DNA of 64,000 nt from Symsagittifera roscoffensis (GCF_963678635.1 NC_087064.1:22924509-22988508); one strand, 5' to 3'; numbered from the stretch's first letter, positions 1 through 10,640 are shown. Notes: generated by a model not told the origin, from the sequence alone. A program made the numbers and translations.

Positions 1-20
1 GGACGACTCAAGCCAAGAAA

Positions 21-1244
21 ATGAGAGGCTCAATGCCTCGAAAATTCGAGGTGCGGGAAATCTTGAGAACGCTTGATCGGGCGAGCCTGGAGAATGGATC
101 ACCGATATGGGATGATGGCAGGATGATAGTAGAAGAGGGACACATTGCGCTGAAGGACAAGATGAAGTTTGCCACGAGGAAGTATCGAGCACCTTACGGA
201 TTGGAACAGGTGGAAATGAGGCAAGAAGGGAAAGAGCTGGATGCGGCAGGCTCGTTGTATGTAGCCCTGACGGAGTATAAAAAGCAAGACCCCGCGAAAC
301 CCTCACCCCTGTCGGCGGGCACTCCTGGAGACAAGAGAAGTGGCCCTGTAGAGGATCGATTTAGGAAGATACTCGAGAGAAGACAAGCTGAGTCGGGAGA
401 AGAGAGTATGGACGAAACTCTCAGTGAAACGGGGTAGGAAATGGAAGTGGGGAATACGCCTGAGCCGAAACCAGCAGAGGTGGATTTCACCGCCCAGGAG
501 CTGCTGCGGGACTTGAGCGGAGACGATTGGGCGGACAGTGCCACGCCACCACTGACCTCATCCCCCCGTAAGAACCTGGAACTACCACTGACAAGTGAAA
601 CTTCCAACATGGGGATGATACTCTTGAGTGCTGAGGAGAGGTAAAAGAATACATTTGAGGTGAACAAAGATATGTTTCTGGGGACTCTAGATGAGAAGGC
701 TTGGCGGGATTTCTTGAGTGAATTTGATCAGGAGATGAAGAGCAAGACCACGCTAGATGACTTTAAGGAAGAACTGTGGAACACGGTGGTCAAGTTTGGA
801 GAACCAGTGTTGATGGCTATCGGACTGGATGAGAAAGCAAGAAAGGAGTTTCTGAGCAAGATGGTCAAGTTGAGGGAGACGCGACGGAAGACCAAAGATG
901 ATGAATGTAAAGACGGCTCTACTCTGAAGAAAAAGACTGATGATAAAATAGCTAAAATTGAAGGGGAGGATAAGATTAAGACTAGTAATATGATTGAGAG
1001 TACTAATATCCTTAAGGCTCGAGCAGGGGGGGAGGCAAGAGTTGGAAGGGTCGGACTGGGACGGAGAGATCGAATCTGTGATGGCAGTGACGACACCCCC
1101 AAGCAAAGGTATGAAGTCTCGGAAAAGGGAGCGGTTGATGGAAGGGTTGAGCAGCCCGTCGGTGGATGCTGTATCGGAGAAGAACTTGAGGGAAACCGCC
1201 CCAATGATCTTGGCGCGGTGGAAGACGACAGCCTACAAAAGTAG
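21..1244 (+). CDS. Coding island segment 1 (two in-frame stops)
   Basis: This is the first phase of the coding island. Three successive open stretches (21-437, 441-644 and 660-1,244) lie in the same reading frame and are separated only by single stop codons at 435 and 642. The first stretch starts MRGSMPRKFEV and is mixed charged; the second is acidic and short; the third is strongly charged (lysine/glutamate), with a probable helical region at about 700-1,000. After the G7 run at 1,026-1,032 the product in this phase changes to a glycine/arginine-rich stretch that looks like out-of-frame translation, so the true coding frame probably leaves here. No family is recognised. Confidence 0.4.
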
Positions 1245-2214
1245 CTCCGGACCAAGGAGGCTTGCCCAAATAGCGAAAGAGATAGAGGCCTCGACAAGTC
1301 TGGTAACGGAGGAGGACTTCAAACCTCGGAAGGCAGGTTCGAAAAAGGGTTCGACGAGTGGACAAACCTGGGAAGTGGATGTTGGAAGAGAATGGATCTC
1401 GGGCGAACATCAAGCTGTTGGCAAACAAGTGTCCAATGACCCTCTTGAGAAGAACGCGACGAGGAAAACGGCTCGACCTTGGTGGGTGGCCCTAGAGACG
1501 ATGAAGGAATTGGAGGACTGTCTGAAGAAGCTTGATCAAGGGGTGTTCCGCAAGCGTCGCAATTGGGCTACTCAACAGAAAGCCGAAGTCAACAAACTGG
1601 AGTTGGGAAGTCAGCTAAAGCGAACTTGGCAGAGCCTGTTGCGAGATTATTTTGAGGAGGCGATGAGAACACCTTCATCAGCATTGCCTCTAATGGCGAA
1701 TCCCTTCGTCAGAACCGCGGGACAACTGATGTTCGCATGGAGCCTAGTGGGAATAGAGTTGGAGGTCTTGACTTCATGTGACAAATTGAAGTTGGGCAAT
1801 AAAAACCTGGAGGTCTATCAGATGCTGGTACAACACGTCGCGAGGGACAACTCCGGTCTGAGTCTGGCGAGAAGAAAAGATGCCACTTGTTTCTTGAGGT
1901 GGATAATGTCCGTTATGAACAATAGCACCGTCCAAGCATGTCATCAGAGGGCCATGGGGAGCAAAACCATGGAGAGAAGAGTCTCCACCGTCATACTGAA
2001 CGTGTACCAGAGTACGGGAATTGAGAAGGAGGATGACTCGAGACAATCCCTAGAGAATCATAGAAAACTGGATGAGATACGAAGATTCCACAACAAGAAA
2101 TTTGAAGAGGGGCATGACGTGCATCGCAACTTCGCCTTGGCTGAGGGTTACGCGAGACCCAATAAAAAGGGGAGAGTATCAATACGTGTCTGGAGTGATG
2201 GGAATAGCGTATAA
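994..2214 (+). CDS. Coding island segment 2
   Basis: This is the second phase of the island, convincingly coding from about 1,033 (just after the G7 run) to about 2,164. The product is about 375 residues, basic and helical, with a Trp-Trp pair near 1,482 and a mid-region of helices with regularly spaced leucines. No cysteine cluster, transmembrane segment or known motif is seen. It ends out of frame at 2,214, but a coding-like product continues in the next phase from the A5G4 tract at 2,164-2,172, so the nominal overlap with segment 3 is better explained as a frame change than as two genes. Confidence 0.4.
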   Translation: MRVLISLRLEQGGRQELEGSDWDGEIESVMAVTTPPSKGMKSRKRERLMEGLSSPSVDAVSEKNLRETAPMILARWKTTAYKSSSGPRRLAQIAKEIEASTSLVTEEDFKPRKAGSKKGSTSGQTWEVDVGREWISGEHQAVGKQVSNDPLEKNATRKTARPWWVALETMKELEDCLKKLDQGVFRKRRNWATQQKAEVNKLELGSQLKRTWQSLLRDYFEEAMRTPSSALPLMANPFVRTAGQLMFAWSLVGIELEVLTSCDKLKLGNKNLEVYQMLVQHVARDNSGLSLARRKDATCFLRWIMSVMNNSTVQACHQRAMGSKTMERRVSTVILNVYQSTGIEKEDDSRQSLENHRKLDEIRRFHNKKFEEGHDVHRNFALAEGYARPNKKGRVSIRVWSDGNSV

Positions 2215-2725
2215 TCCTTTCTTGAATTCAGAAGCCGCGAGCGCTTACAGGAACCATGAGGTGGCGGAGCTCTTGAAATTTTGGACGGAGAAGATAATCG
2301 TAATCGATCCAACGGAAAGGGAGAAACTGAGCCTGGGCCTGCTACTTGAGGCGACGCCAAAGGTGATAAGCGTGCCGCGCTCGAGCAAAAGAGTAGAATT
2401 GAGAATGGGAAACGGAAATGGCATGATGGCTACGAATTTGGGAACGGTTTGGAAATTGCTGAGATCTTCCTGGTGTCCCCATCCCCATGCGAGCTTGATT
2501 GAAGAAGTCACGGAACGAGTAAGGCTAACACCGACAAAAGATGAGGATCTGGGAACGTTGGACGTGATACACAAATTGGTCCTACCACAGAGTAAAGAGT
2601 CGGTTGGAACAACGAGTAAGCTGGAATCGGTAAAGAAGGTGGAGCCTGGTAGCTGTCTTGACTTGACGTGTGGAGGCGGAGGGCACACCTGTGATGGACG
2701 ATCTTGTGTCAGAATACAATCTTAA
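2072..2725 (+). CDS. Coding island segment 3
   Basis: This is the third phase of the island. Convincing coding begins near 2,173 and runs to about 2,680, with a mixed hydrophobic and charged product. The last 15 codons before the TAA at 2,723 look out of frame: an alternative phase starting near 2,685 gives a better acidic/hydrophobic product until about 2,728, after which the original phase resumes and leads straight into segment 4. The local G-rich tract (2,671-2,683) and GGG (2,728-2,730) are the likely switch points. No family is recognised. Confidence 0.4.
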   Translation: MRYEDSTTRNLKRGMTCIATSPWLRVTRDPIKRGEYQYVSGVMGIAYNPFLNSEAASAYRNHEVAELLKFWTEKIIVIDPTEREKLSLGLLLEATPKVISVPRSSKRVELRMGNGNGMMATNLGTVWKLLRSSWCPHPHASLIEEVTERVRLTPTKDEDLGTLDVIHKLVLPQSKESVGTTSKLESVKKVEPGSCLDLTCGGGGHTCDGRSCVRIQS

Positions 2726-2782
2726 CAGGGCGAAGACCTAGTCACTTGGTTTGGTGATATAACAGAAAGGGAGAAGAGCGAG

Positions 2783-3931
2783 GTGCAGATAATGGCTGAG
2801 TGTTATACGAACACCACAGTGAATATAGCAACGGTGCTGGGATTCTTCTCTAGAATGTGTAGTCTGCAATCACTCGAGATGCTGGAGTCTGAACACCATT
2901 TGGTGACGGCGTTGAGCGTGGAGTCGTGGCCAGGGGCGTTGCAAACCACCCAAAAACATATCAGAGGATGGAAGATTGGTCTAGAGGTGGAGATGGGATT
3001 TCCAGTGAGCGAAGCTTATGGCCTGCCGGTAAATGCAAAGTCTTTGGTGGGATCAGTAATGGCCAACGTATGTGGGAGCCATTATCGATTGCACATGGCA
3101 ATGGTGGAGGTATCCAGCCAAAGGATACTAGTGGATGAGGCCTTCTCGGTACCCAAGTGCGTACGGCTAGCTCGAATGTCGCATCATTCACACAGACTGT
3201 TGAGGAAGATCCTGGGAACGGTGCCGAAGGCACAAAGAGATGACTTGAGTGAAATCTGGGGAGAAGAACTCTTGAGCTTGGGAGATGAAAATAGGAGCAA
3301 TTTTGAGAGACAGAATGCCATCGGGAAGCCGATGGGTAATGTCCCAATGCCGGAGGAAGATGATGTGGTGCACGAGAAGATGATGGAACTGGAGCCTCTG
3401 CTGGAAGCCTCGGGGGAACGCAATCTCCGAAGCATAGAAATTACACATGGGGAATGCCGATGCCACTGCTTGGCACAGACAAAGTGGTACCCGGAGCACA
3501 CAAACCTTTGCCTAGTGTGGGATGTAGAAAAAATTCGGTCAATCGGGTTACTCGATCATCAGCAGAAGATGACCATCTTGGTAGTAAGCACGATGTTGGC
3601 GTTACGATGGATCGAAGAAAATGTGACGAAGTACAGGGAGTCGAAGACACCTACGGCGGAATCGATACACGCTACAGACTACAACAGGAGACTCGAGTTG
3701 TTTGAGACTGTATGCAGGGTATTCGCCATACCAATGGAAGTCAGGCACGTGTGGAGCCGCATTAGGTTCTTTCCGTGGTTTCGAGCGATGTTGACATCTT
3801 GGGGGTACATGGCGACGAAGGATCACATGAAGAAATGTCAGAAGGAATATCGAGAGTTCCTGGCGGAGATAGGCCCGGAAGCCGTCAAAAGACCTCTGCT
3901 GACCCATCGAAATGCGATCACCACAGGTTGA
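2783..3931 (+). CDS. Coding island segment 4, Cys/His cluster
   Basis: This 382-codon stretch is the longest clean piece of the island; the same frame is open upstream to about 2,731. The product is mixed alpha-helical and contains a Cys/His-rich patch encoded near 3,450-3,515 (C-x-C-x-C, then His and Cys about 13 and 17 residues on), which could bind metal. The patch is my observation and not a match to a named family. The end is basic and aromatic, with Trp-Ser-Arg and Phe-Phe-Pro-Trp-Phe motifs. It stops at a TGA (3,929), and the same frame resumes immediately. Confidence 0.45.
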   Translation: MQIMAECYTNTTVNIATVLGFFSRMCSLQSLEMLESEHHLVTALSVESWPGALQTTQKHIRGWKIGLEVEMGFPVSEAYGLPVNAKSLVGSVMANVCGSHYRLHMAMVEVSSQRILVDEAFSVPKCVRLARMSHHSHRLLRKILGTVPKAQRDDLSEIWGEELLSLGDENRSNFERQNAIGKPMGNVPMPEEDDVVHEKMMELEPLLEASGERNLRSIEITHGECRCHCLAQTKWYPEHTNLCLVWDVEKIRSIGLLDHQQKMTILVVSTMLALRWIEENVTKYRESKTPTAESIHATDYNRRLELFETVCRVFAIPMEVRHVWSRIRFFPWFRAMLTSWGYMATKDHMKKCQKEYREFLAEIGPEAVKRPLLTHRNAITTG

Positions 3932-3946
3932 ACGAGAGTTGGTAGG

Positions 3947-4240
3947 GTGTCTAGAGACAACACCAAAGCAAGAGAGTCGATACTGGAGGAAGACTTGGCG
4001 AAGAACGTGAGCTTGAGCCTGCACAATTCCTTTTGCTTGAACAGGGAATTGAAAATGAAAGGTTTACCGAATCAGGTAGCGAGGTTGCAAGAGCAGAGGG
4101 AGTGGATGCGATCTAACGAACAATTGAGAGCATGGGAAGAAATTGTGGTCAGTTCTGATGATGAGGAGGCGCTACTAAGACAGATCACGGTGTCAAATTC
4201 ATCAGGTCCTAGCACGTCGAAGGCTAGGAGTACGAAGTGA
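3947..4240 (+). CDS. Coding island segment 5, acidic tail
   Basis: This is the in-frame continuation of segment 4 after the TGA at 3,929. The product is about 97 residues, basic and helical at first, then with an acidic patch (SSDDEEALL) and a Ser/Lys-rich end. It closes with TGA at 4,238-4,240. Base composition drops sharply to AT-rich within about 80 bases after this stop, which marks the right boundary of the island. Confidence 0.4.
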   Translation: MSRDNTKARESILEEDLAKNVSLSLHNSFCLNRELKMKGLPNQVARLQEQREWMRSNEQLRAWEEIVVSSDDEEALLRQITVSNSSGPSTSKARSTK

Positions 4241-4309
4241 GCAGGTAGCTCAATGTGGGTTTCTCGAGTCTTGAGAGGGAAAGGAAAGTGCTTGAGTGTG
4301 AACTCGGAT

Positions 4310-6640
4310 AAAATTCGAGGTCACGCAACAGAAATTTTAACGAAAACAAAATATTGTTATTAATATGCTATAGTTATTATATAAATCAAAATGTTGCATG
4401 ACAATTTCCTGACTAGATAGGACAAAATAAATTTGAATCATAAGCTTCAAAAGCGGATATTTAAGGTGCAGGTATATGAAAATTTTGATTGCTGTTCAGC
4501 GATAGTGTGACAATTTTATATAGTGGTGAATTTTGGGATGTAGATAAACTTAGGTCTGCTGCAAACTTCTGTAAATGACCACTGGCACTGTATCTTGAGC
4601 AACACTCGGTATTCTGGGGACTCACTGGCATGCGGCAACACGCGATGAGGACATCGATCTCGAGTCCGGGGAGTATGGGCCAGTCGGTCATATTTGGAAG
4701 TTTGACCTTGAGGAACACGAAATACGTAATTTTGGGAGGAAATTTAATTTTTCAAAGTTTCGAATGGAGCCTGTCATGCTCAACTTTCTCGCGAAAACTG
4801 AAAATCTCAGAATTAGAAGATCAGAACATCCGAATTACAATCGCGGGAAAGTACCTAAAAAAGCAGCGGAAAATTGCTATTCGCAATTTCCAGATACAAA
4901 ATAAACACGAGTAGAGCCGTCTTATCCTGAAATAGGAAGAGAAACGATTGTGAAAGAAGAATACAATTATTCGAACCGAACTAGAGTGAACCCTCAGTGG
5001 AAAGGTGGACAGCTGGGATGTCCCAATAGTTCAGACTAAAACTTCATTACTAGAGTCAGAACTCATTTCCCTTATTGAAACTAATTAGTATTAAACTTCT
5101 CAAGTTATCATACTTAATTCTCGAGTTGCTCATTAATTTAGTTACCTCTAATTCTCAAGTGTGCCGACATGTGAGTCCTCAATTTAGTTTTCTTGAGTGT
5201 GTTTTATGATTGTTATGTTGAGATATGGAGAGTTTTAGGTTGATTCATCTGAAATGGATCAAAGTTCCACTGTCTAATAAAAAGTAACTGTGCGGATTGT
5301 TCCGACCCTGTTTTTAACGACGTTCGTGTATTTTGGGTATTTTGAGACCTAGGTATGGGGACGTTCTTATTTTCTAGAGTGGGGGTATTTTGGTAGTGGC
5401 CTTTAAGCTGTAACGGGTTTTTAGTCTCATGTCGCAAGCAAACCGAATTGGCTCCGACCGTTTTGAGGTAGGAAAACACGAGAGATAGTGTCCCTGACTC
5501 TTGAGCCAATGCTTATAGGGCCTATTCTTCTTAAGCCTCAAATGTGACCGAAGTTTGTGACTGTTACAATCGAAGTATTATAATACCCTTGTTTCTAAAT
5601 TTTAGTACCAAAACTTAGTTTCCAAAACTTGTACTTTAACCTTTTTTGCATCCCAAAATAATCTGCTTCGCTCAAAGAATTGAAACTAGGAATAAGTTTG
5701 AAATATTCATACAGGTATGTTGAATCGTCCCACCATTGCTTTTCCTGATGCTGTCAAAAATATCCAATAAATTAGCCTTACTTCTGCTCAAACCGGTTGA
5801 TCAAATAGCTCTCCACTTTTGAGCGCTTCAAGAGTCCGTTTTGTTTGGGTGCAATGCTTACTTTTTCGCAAGGATACTTTTTTATTCTTAAATGTTTTTA
5901 AAAGTCTTAGGCCATTAAATTTTTGCTGATTAGTGACGCTAGGCAGTGTATTTTTTATTAAAAACTCACCTAAGAACACTTCCTTGCCGTCAATGATAAG
6001 GATATGTAAGAAGTCTTAGTAAATCACCTAAACAACAACTTAATTATTACTATTTTTGTCATCAGGGTGTTTTTACACCAAATAAACCCCGCTAGTTTAG
6101 GAACTGCACGATCACTTCATTTTTTAGCATTATACAGTTTTTTGCCTCCCGTCCATTAGGTGATGCCTTGTTCTCATCAATTTCAAAACTAGCTGCTTTA
6201 GATTCTCATTTTGTTTCTGCATTTTCCTCTAAAGTACAAAAGTATTTGCTTGTTCCTATAATTTTGCACCTTTTTTGCCTTTTGCTTTAACCTCTGCGTC
6301 TCGAGCGTTAATTTGTGTTTGTTCAGGGAAAGCATTCAACCTAATATGAGGAGATTTTTGCTGTTTTTTAAGTATCTGTCTTCAGTTACAAAGCTTACAA
6401 AATTTAGATTAATAGAACTTCTTTGGTTATTTGTGGTCTGCTATATAATGACTTATTTTTTTTTCAGCAAAAATGTAGGATTGAAACTTGGTACTCTGTC
6501 GCTCACGCTATAATTAAGTCAATATTGTTTTTTGTCGTGTCAGATCTTCTTTCGTTTTTGTTCCACATCCAACGTATTGCGCACTGCTTCTTCTTGGCTT
6601 TTTTGGAGTTACTTCTTTAAATTTTTTTCATGGCGCTACC
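4310..6640. other. No gene seen; AT-rich flank
   Basis: No convincing coding sequence. Between 5,090 and 5,220 the sequence repeats short CTCAAG/CTCGAG/CTTGAG hexamers, which are also frequent in the coding island to the left. The part at 5,220-5,520 is less AT-rich and could be a terminal region of an old element, but I find no matching second copy in the window. Confidence 0.4.
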
Positions 6641-6679
6641 AAGACCTTAATTTATATTGTTTATTGATGCCTTCTATTG

Positions 6680-6870
6680 ACAGGCAGCAAGGGTGAGCAA
6701 AGATTAAGTATAATTGACTTTAGTTTGTCACTGCACCAATTTAAGATTTGTAATCCAAATTATTTTCTAGAAGACATTTGGTCCAGTAGTTGTGGTTTTC
6801 TTTCACAAAATCAGAAAACGCTTCTTCGACTGTTCTGTTATTTCTTTTTGGTTATTGTAAAGCCCTGAGA
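6680..6870 (-). pseudogene. Integrase core C-terminal remnant, copy 2
   Basis: This is a diverged second copy of the 7,961-8,164 segment, alignable over about 300 bp on the minus strand (shared Trp-x-Lys-x-Leu and Leu-Tyr-Leu-Ile-Phe patches), with additional stops. It shows that the integrase region is duplicated. Confidence 0.4.
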
Positions 6871-7179
6871 ATGATACGATGTAGTGCTAGTTCTAACAAT
6901 TCCCAGTTCTATTAAAAGATTTTGAAAAGATTTGATATGAAATTTTTAATGCTGCGCAAAATTACTGGGCAGCCAAAAAGTTGAGTTTAGTTATCGACAA
7001 AAACCAGCCTTAATTACTCTCTTTGGTTTTTTCAATTTAATATTACCGCTTTCTACAATTTTAAGAATTGATCTCCAATTAGAAGAACAACCTTGCTTCC
7101 TACTGAATCCAGTAACGGTCTCATGAAAGCCAAAACTACCTAAATCCAAAAAGTCCAAAAAAATTACTGGGCCTACGTC

Positions 7180-7345
7180 TGCAATAATTTAACATGTTTT
7201 TGCCTAAATTTTTTTTTGGTTATAATTTATCACAAAAATTAACCCAATCTTTAATATTTTTTTTCATGCCAGGACAGTATAAAATTTTCTTGAGTGCGTT
7301 GAAAAGTCTTTCTTAACCAACTTCTCCGCATCAATCGTGCAGCAA
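7180..7345 (-). pseudogene. Integrase N-terminal (HHCC) remnant
   Basis: The minus strand encodes YCPGMKKNIKDWV followed by Phe-Cys-Asp, matching the end of the zinc-binding N-terminal domain of retroviral/Gypsy integrases (consensus YWPGM-K-D-I--WV--C--C). The upstream histidines are not recoverable because of frame breaks. Confidence 0.5.
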
Positions 7346-7960
7346 AATGGGCCTTTTCTCTAAAATCACCGGAGTCTGTAAACTTTCACCTATGAGATGC
7401 TGTTCTTTCAACGTGTAGCAAAGTCAATCGATCGGATTGTTCATCAATCGAGAAGCAAAACGCGCCTCTCCTCCATTATCGACGGAGTGAGTACAGTTTG
7501 AACAGTGAGGTAATGTTCTTTTTTCTGTTTTTTTTTCTCTAAGTCAGCCGTTTTGGATTAGCTAATTGTCAAAAGTGGTTTAAAATTCCATAACGTCTTT
7601 CATGACTCACTTATCTGATTTTTCTTCGGCTTCTTTGTTTTTGTACCAGCTCCTTGCTGTTCTTATTTCTTTATATTGAAAGGAACAGTTTTTGCTTCCA
7701 GAGCAGGAGTTTTAAGTGCATGTTCCTAAGTATTGCTCTAAATATCTGTTGTTTTTCCAATTGAATTCATCATTTCATCAGTGGTTGTGGATCCCTCGAT
7801 TCTACACAGTTGGAATTTTATGGATTTGGAATTCCCAGTAACGGTTCCCAGTGGTTTGGTAATGGTCGACTTTCATCGTACCGCGCACCCGTTCGTGGCT
7901 TGTTTGGAGTTCTCTCGTTAGATTTCTTTCTAAGTTGCTTCTAGTTGCAAAGACTTTAAT

Positions 7961-8164
7961 TTATGATATTTCATAAATGCAATCTTTTAGCAAGCACCAA
8001 AGGCGACAAAATATCAAGTAAAACAGACTGCATTTTGTCATTGCGCGAATTGAAGACTTATAATTCATCACAATTGCTTGAAGATATTTGTTCCAATTGC
8101 TGTTGTTTTCTTCCATATAATCAGAATTGGCTTTTTCGATTGTTCTCTGGGTGTTGTTGATCAT
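7961..8164 (-). pseudogene. Integrase core C-terminal remnant, copy 1
   Basis: A 67-codon minus-strand open stretch carries the late integrase-core pattern: Trp-x-Lys-Tyr-Leu, then a hydrophobic strand with Asn-Tyr-Lys-Ser-Ser, then Phe-Tyr-Leu-Ile-Phe. This corresponds to the W-xxL--A-x-N-S/T-G--PF-L-xG region of Gypsy integrases. It is followed by decay. Confidence 0.5.
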
Positions 8165-10059
8165 TGTGTTTTCTGAAAAAAATACAATGTTGCGCTAATT
8201 CTATGAATTCCCAAATCGTATAAAAAACTTTTGAAAGGTTTGAAATGAAAAATTTTAATGCTTTGCAGATAGGTTTTTCTACAAGTAAATTTTTTCACAG
8301 TTATAAAGCCGAACTTAAACATCCTTCCTCTTTCCCGGCCAGTTAAGTTTTTCTTGAGTTCGTTAAAATCTCTTTTCTTAGCTAAATTCTCCTCAATCGT
8401 GTAGCAAAACAAGCCTTTCCTTCGTAAACGACGGATCAGTACAGTTTCAACTATGAGGTGCTGGTTTTTTGTCTTTTTGTTTTCTTAGTAAGTCGTTTTT
8501 GATTAGAAAGTTTTCAAAATCTGTTCGGAAATATCAGAACGTCTTTGATGACCTACAAACTTCTTTTTTCTCCGGATGATTCTTTTTTGTACCAGCTTCC
8601 TGCTTTTTTCGTTCTATTGACTTGAATCAATTTGAAGTTTCAAATCGGCAGTTTTCAGTGCTTGGTTTTAATTATTGCTCAGTTTATCTGAAGTTTTTCC
8701 AATCTGATTAACTATTTCACCAGTGGTAGTGGGAAACCTCGATTCGTTTTAGAAATTCCGGTGACGATTCCCAGTGGTATTGCGAAAATTTGATACGCGA
8801 TCTGCATGTGGACTTTTTTGTCCGCCTTGTGGTTTGTTTCGAATTGGAACTGCCCCAGTTTTTCTAACCAGAAATAGTACTGCGCAGCAATGGCGCGCCA
8901 TCTTTTCGTAGTGTGCAGCAATGATGCGCTATTGTTTAAAAAAAGTTCTTGAACACCCATGTAAATTAAACCGAGAAGGCAGGGTAAACACTTAAACGCT
9001 TTTATCAAAAATTCCTAAGCAGAAACTTCGGATTTTGGTTTTTATTTGTATTGTGATGAGCATAATGCAAATTGTTTTCGAAGACGAATTGTTATTCGCT
9101 ATTGGTTTACTTTTGAAAGTTTTTATGCTTTTCGATTTTCAGAGCCGTTCATAAGTGTTGAAACGTTTGAGCGAAAAGCTACTCCCGCTTTCCAACAGTC
9201 CCGTTACCAACTTCTTGTTACATTGTAACTCGAGATTGAAACATACCGTTCTGTTAGCAGAGTACAATTTGATTCAAAAAGTGACAAATTTTTTTCAACA
9301 ATCACCAGTCGTTGGTTTTAACAGTGTGCACTTCGATTTCATTTTTTTCGGATTCTTTTTCAAATCTTTAACCAGATTTTAATAATCTCTAAGCTGTATC
9401 AAATTTTTCTGTAATAGAATAAAAACAATTTTAAAACGGTTTACTTTCATAAAGTTTTTGATGACCCACAAATTTGATTTTTCTCTGGCTTCTTTTTTTT
9501 GTACAAGCTCCTTGTTGTTCTTACTTCTTTCTAGTAACGAGGAACATGTTGAAATCCCAAATCAGGAGTTTTCAGAGCCCTTTTCTAAATTTTGCTCAAT
9601 TTATCTGTTGCTTATCCACTTTGATTAACCATTTCATGAGCAATAGTGGGAACGCTCAATTCAGTTTGGAATTTGCGTTAACGGTTCTCAGTGGTTTTGA
9701 GAACGCTTAATACGCAATTTGTCTGCATGTAAAATTTTCTTTTCCGCCTTGTGCTTTTTTTGCGAACTGGAACTGCCCTTTTATTCATTGTCGTCCTTTA
9801 TTCACTGTTTTGATGGAGTACGCAATGACTCAATCCACATTTTGCTGCTTTTGTGTCAATATGTCCGCACTAACACAGTTAATGAAGCCTCTGTTCGTTG
9901 ATAGGGTATACATATTTTGTATTGCAGTTTTGGTGCTTGCTGCAATTTTCATTTCAACTGCTTCAATGATGTTTGCAAGCTCCAATAGCTGCAAGCTGCA
10001 AACTTATTATAACTTTTGTAAAAATGTTTATTCAAACCCTTCGAGAGTTTTTCGGTAAA

Positions 10060-10640
10060 GCCCATTGAGTCCTCATAGCGTCCGTAAATGATTGATATTG
10101 AGACAACTTTTCATGTGAATAAATAGTGCGTTTAACTTTTCGAAATCAGCTTCGACGCCCTTGTTCGTCAGAATATGTCCAAGAAAATGAATTTAAAAAA
10201 GGCTTCCTTTAAACGGCACAGGATAAGTTCCAACCGTCCTAGATATTCCTCAAAAAGTCTACCAAAGATGAAAATATCGTCTAGGTACACCAACGCAATT
10301 TTGCGTGATATTCCGCTCAGTTATAATTCAATTAAAAATTGCATACTGCTGGCGCTCAAGCCAGACCCATTGGTAGTCTTTTTTCCCCTATAGAGTCCCA
10401 TTATTATGAAGGTTGTGTATTTTTGTTTTGAGTCTCCATCTAAGCCCTTTGAAAAAACCTGACGTGAAATCAATGTTAGTTGTTTGGTTTTCTATAATCG
10501 ATTTATAATATGTGTGTTTCGACAGACTTGTTAAACGGTATGGATGGGGCTCCACCATAGTTTTCATGGCCTTTTGCTTCTCAAAACCGAAGTTCCGTTT
10601 GACTTCCGAATGGTCTTGCTTCATCTTTTAATTTGGTTTC
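10060..10640 (-). pseudogene. Gypsy reverse transcriptase remnant
   Basis: The minus strand encodes the RT catalytic motif YLDDI at 10,273-10,287, preceded by an Ala-Leu-Val strand and followed by a Phe-Ile-Phe segment. Next come the helix and the LTNKGVEAD-type motif (near 10,145-10,175) typical of Ty3/Gypsy RT palm/thumb. Frameshifts and stops interrupt the frame between these motifs. The family match rests on these motifs only. Confidence 0.6.

Larger units (their letters stand above)
21..4240 (+). pseudogene. Unrecognised long coding island, interrupted by stops and frame changes
   Basis: About 4.2 kb reads as nearly continuous protein-coding sequence on the plus strand, while all sequence to the right is AT-rich and non-coding. 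The open frame runs in one phase from 21 to about 1,030, in the next phase to about 2,170, and in the third phase to 4,240. In-frame stops occur at 435 (TAG), 642 (TAA) and 3,929 (TGA), and coding continues in the same frame after each. The frame changes fall at or near homopolymers (G7 at 1,026-1,032; A5G4 at 2,164-2,172). Codons are rich in GAG, AAG, AGG and TTG. The conceptual product would be about 1,400 residues, mostly helical and charged. I recognise no domain: no reverse transcriptase, integrase, helicase or polymerase motif is visible. It could be a decayed gene of a mobile or viral-type element, several tightly packed genes, or one gene with assembly indels. No promoter or repeat boundary is visible on the left because the window starts there. 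Confidence 0.5.
6650..10640 (-). mobile_element. Decayed Ty3/Gypsy-type pol region with internal duplications
   Basis: Minus-strand translations across this 4-kb stretch give Ty3/Gypsy pol pieces in the right order: reverse transcriptase near 10.06-10.64 kb, then integrase pieces toward lower coordinates. All frames are broken by stops and indels, so the element is dead. The integrase part occurs at least twice (about 8.4-7.96 kb and 7.34-6.68 kb). A flanking segment is present in three diverged copies near 7,590-7,950, 8,540-8,840 and 9,455-9,730, which suggests several related insertions or tandem duplication. Terminal repeats are not identifiable. Confidence 0.6.

Noticed and set aside
728-1297. 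Minus-strand open frames opposite the left coding island
   Set aside because: They are Ser/Pro/Leu-rich shadows of the purine-rich plus-strand coding sequence.
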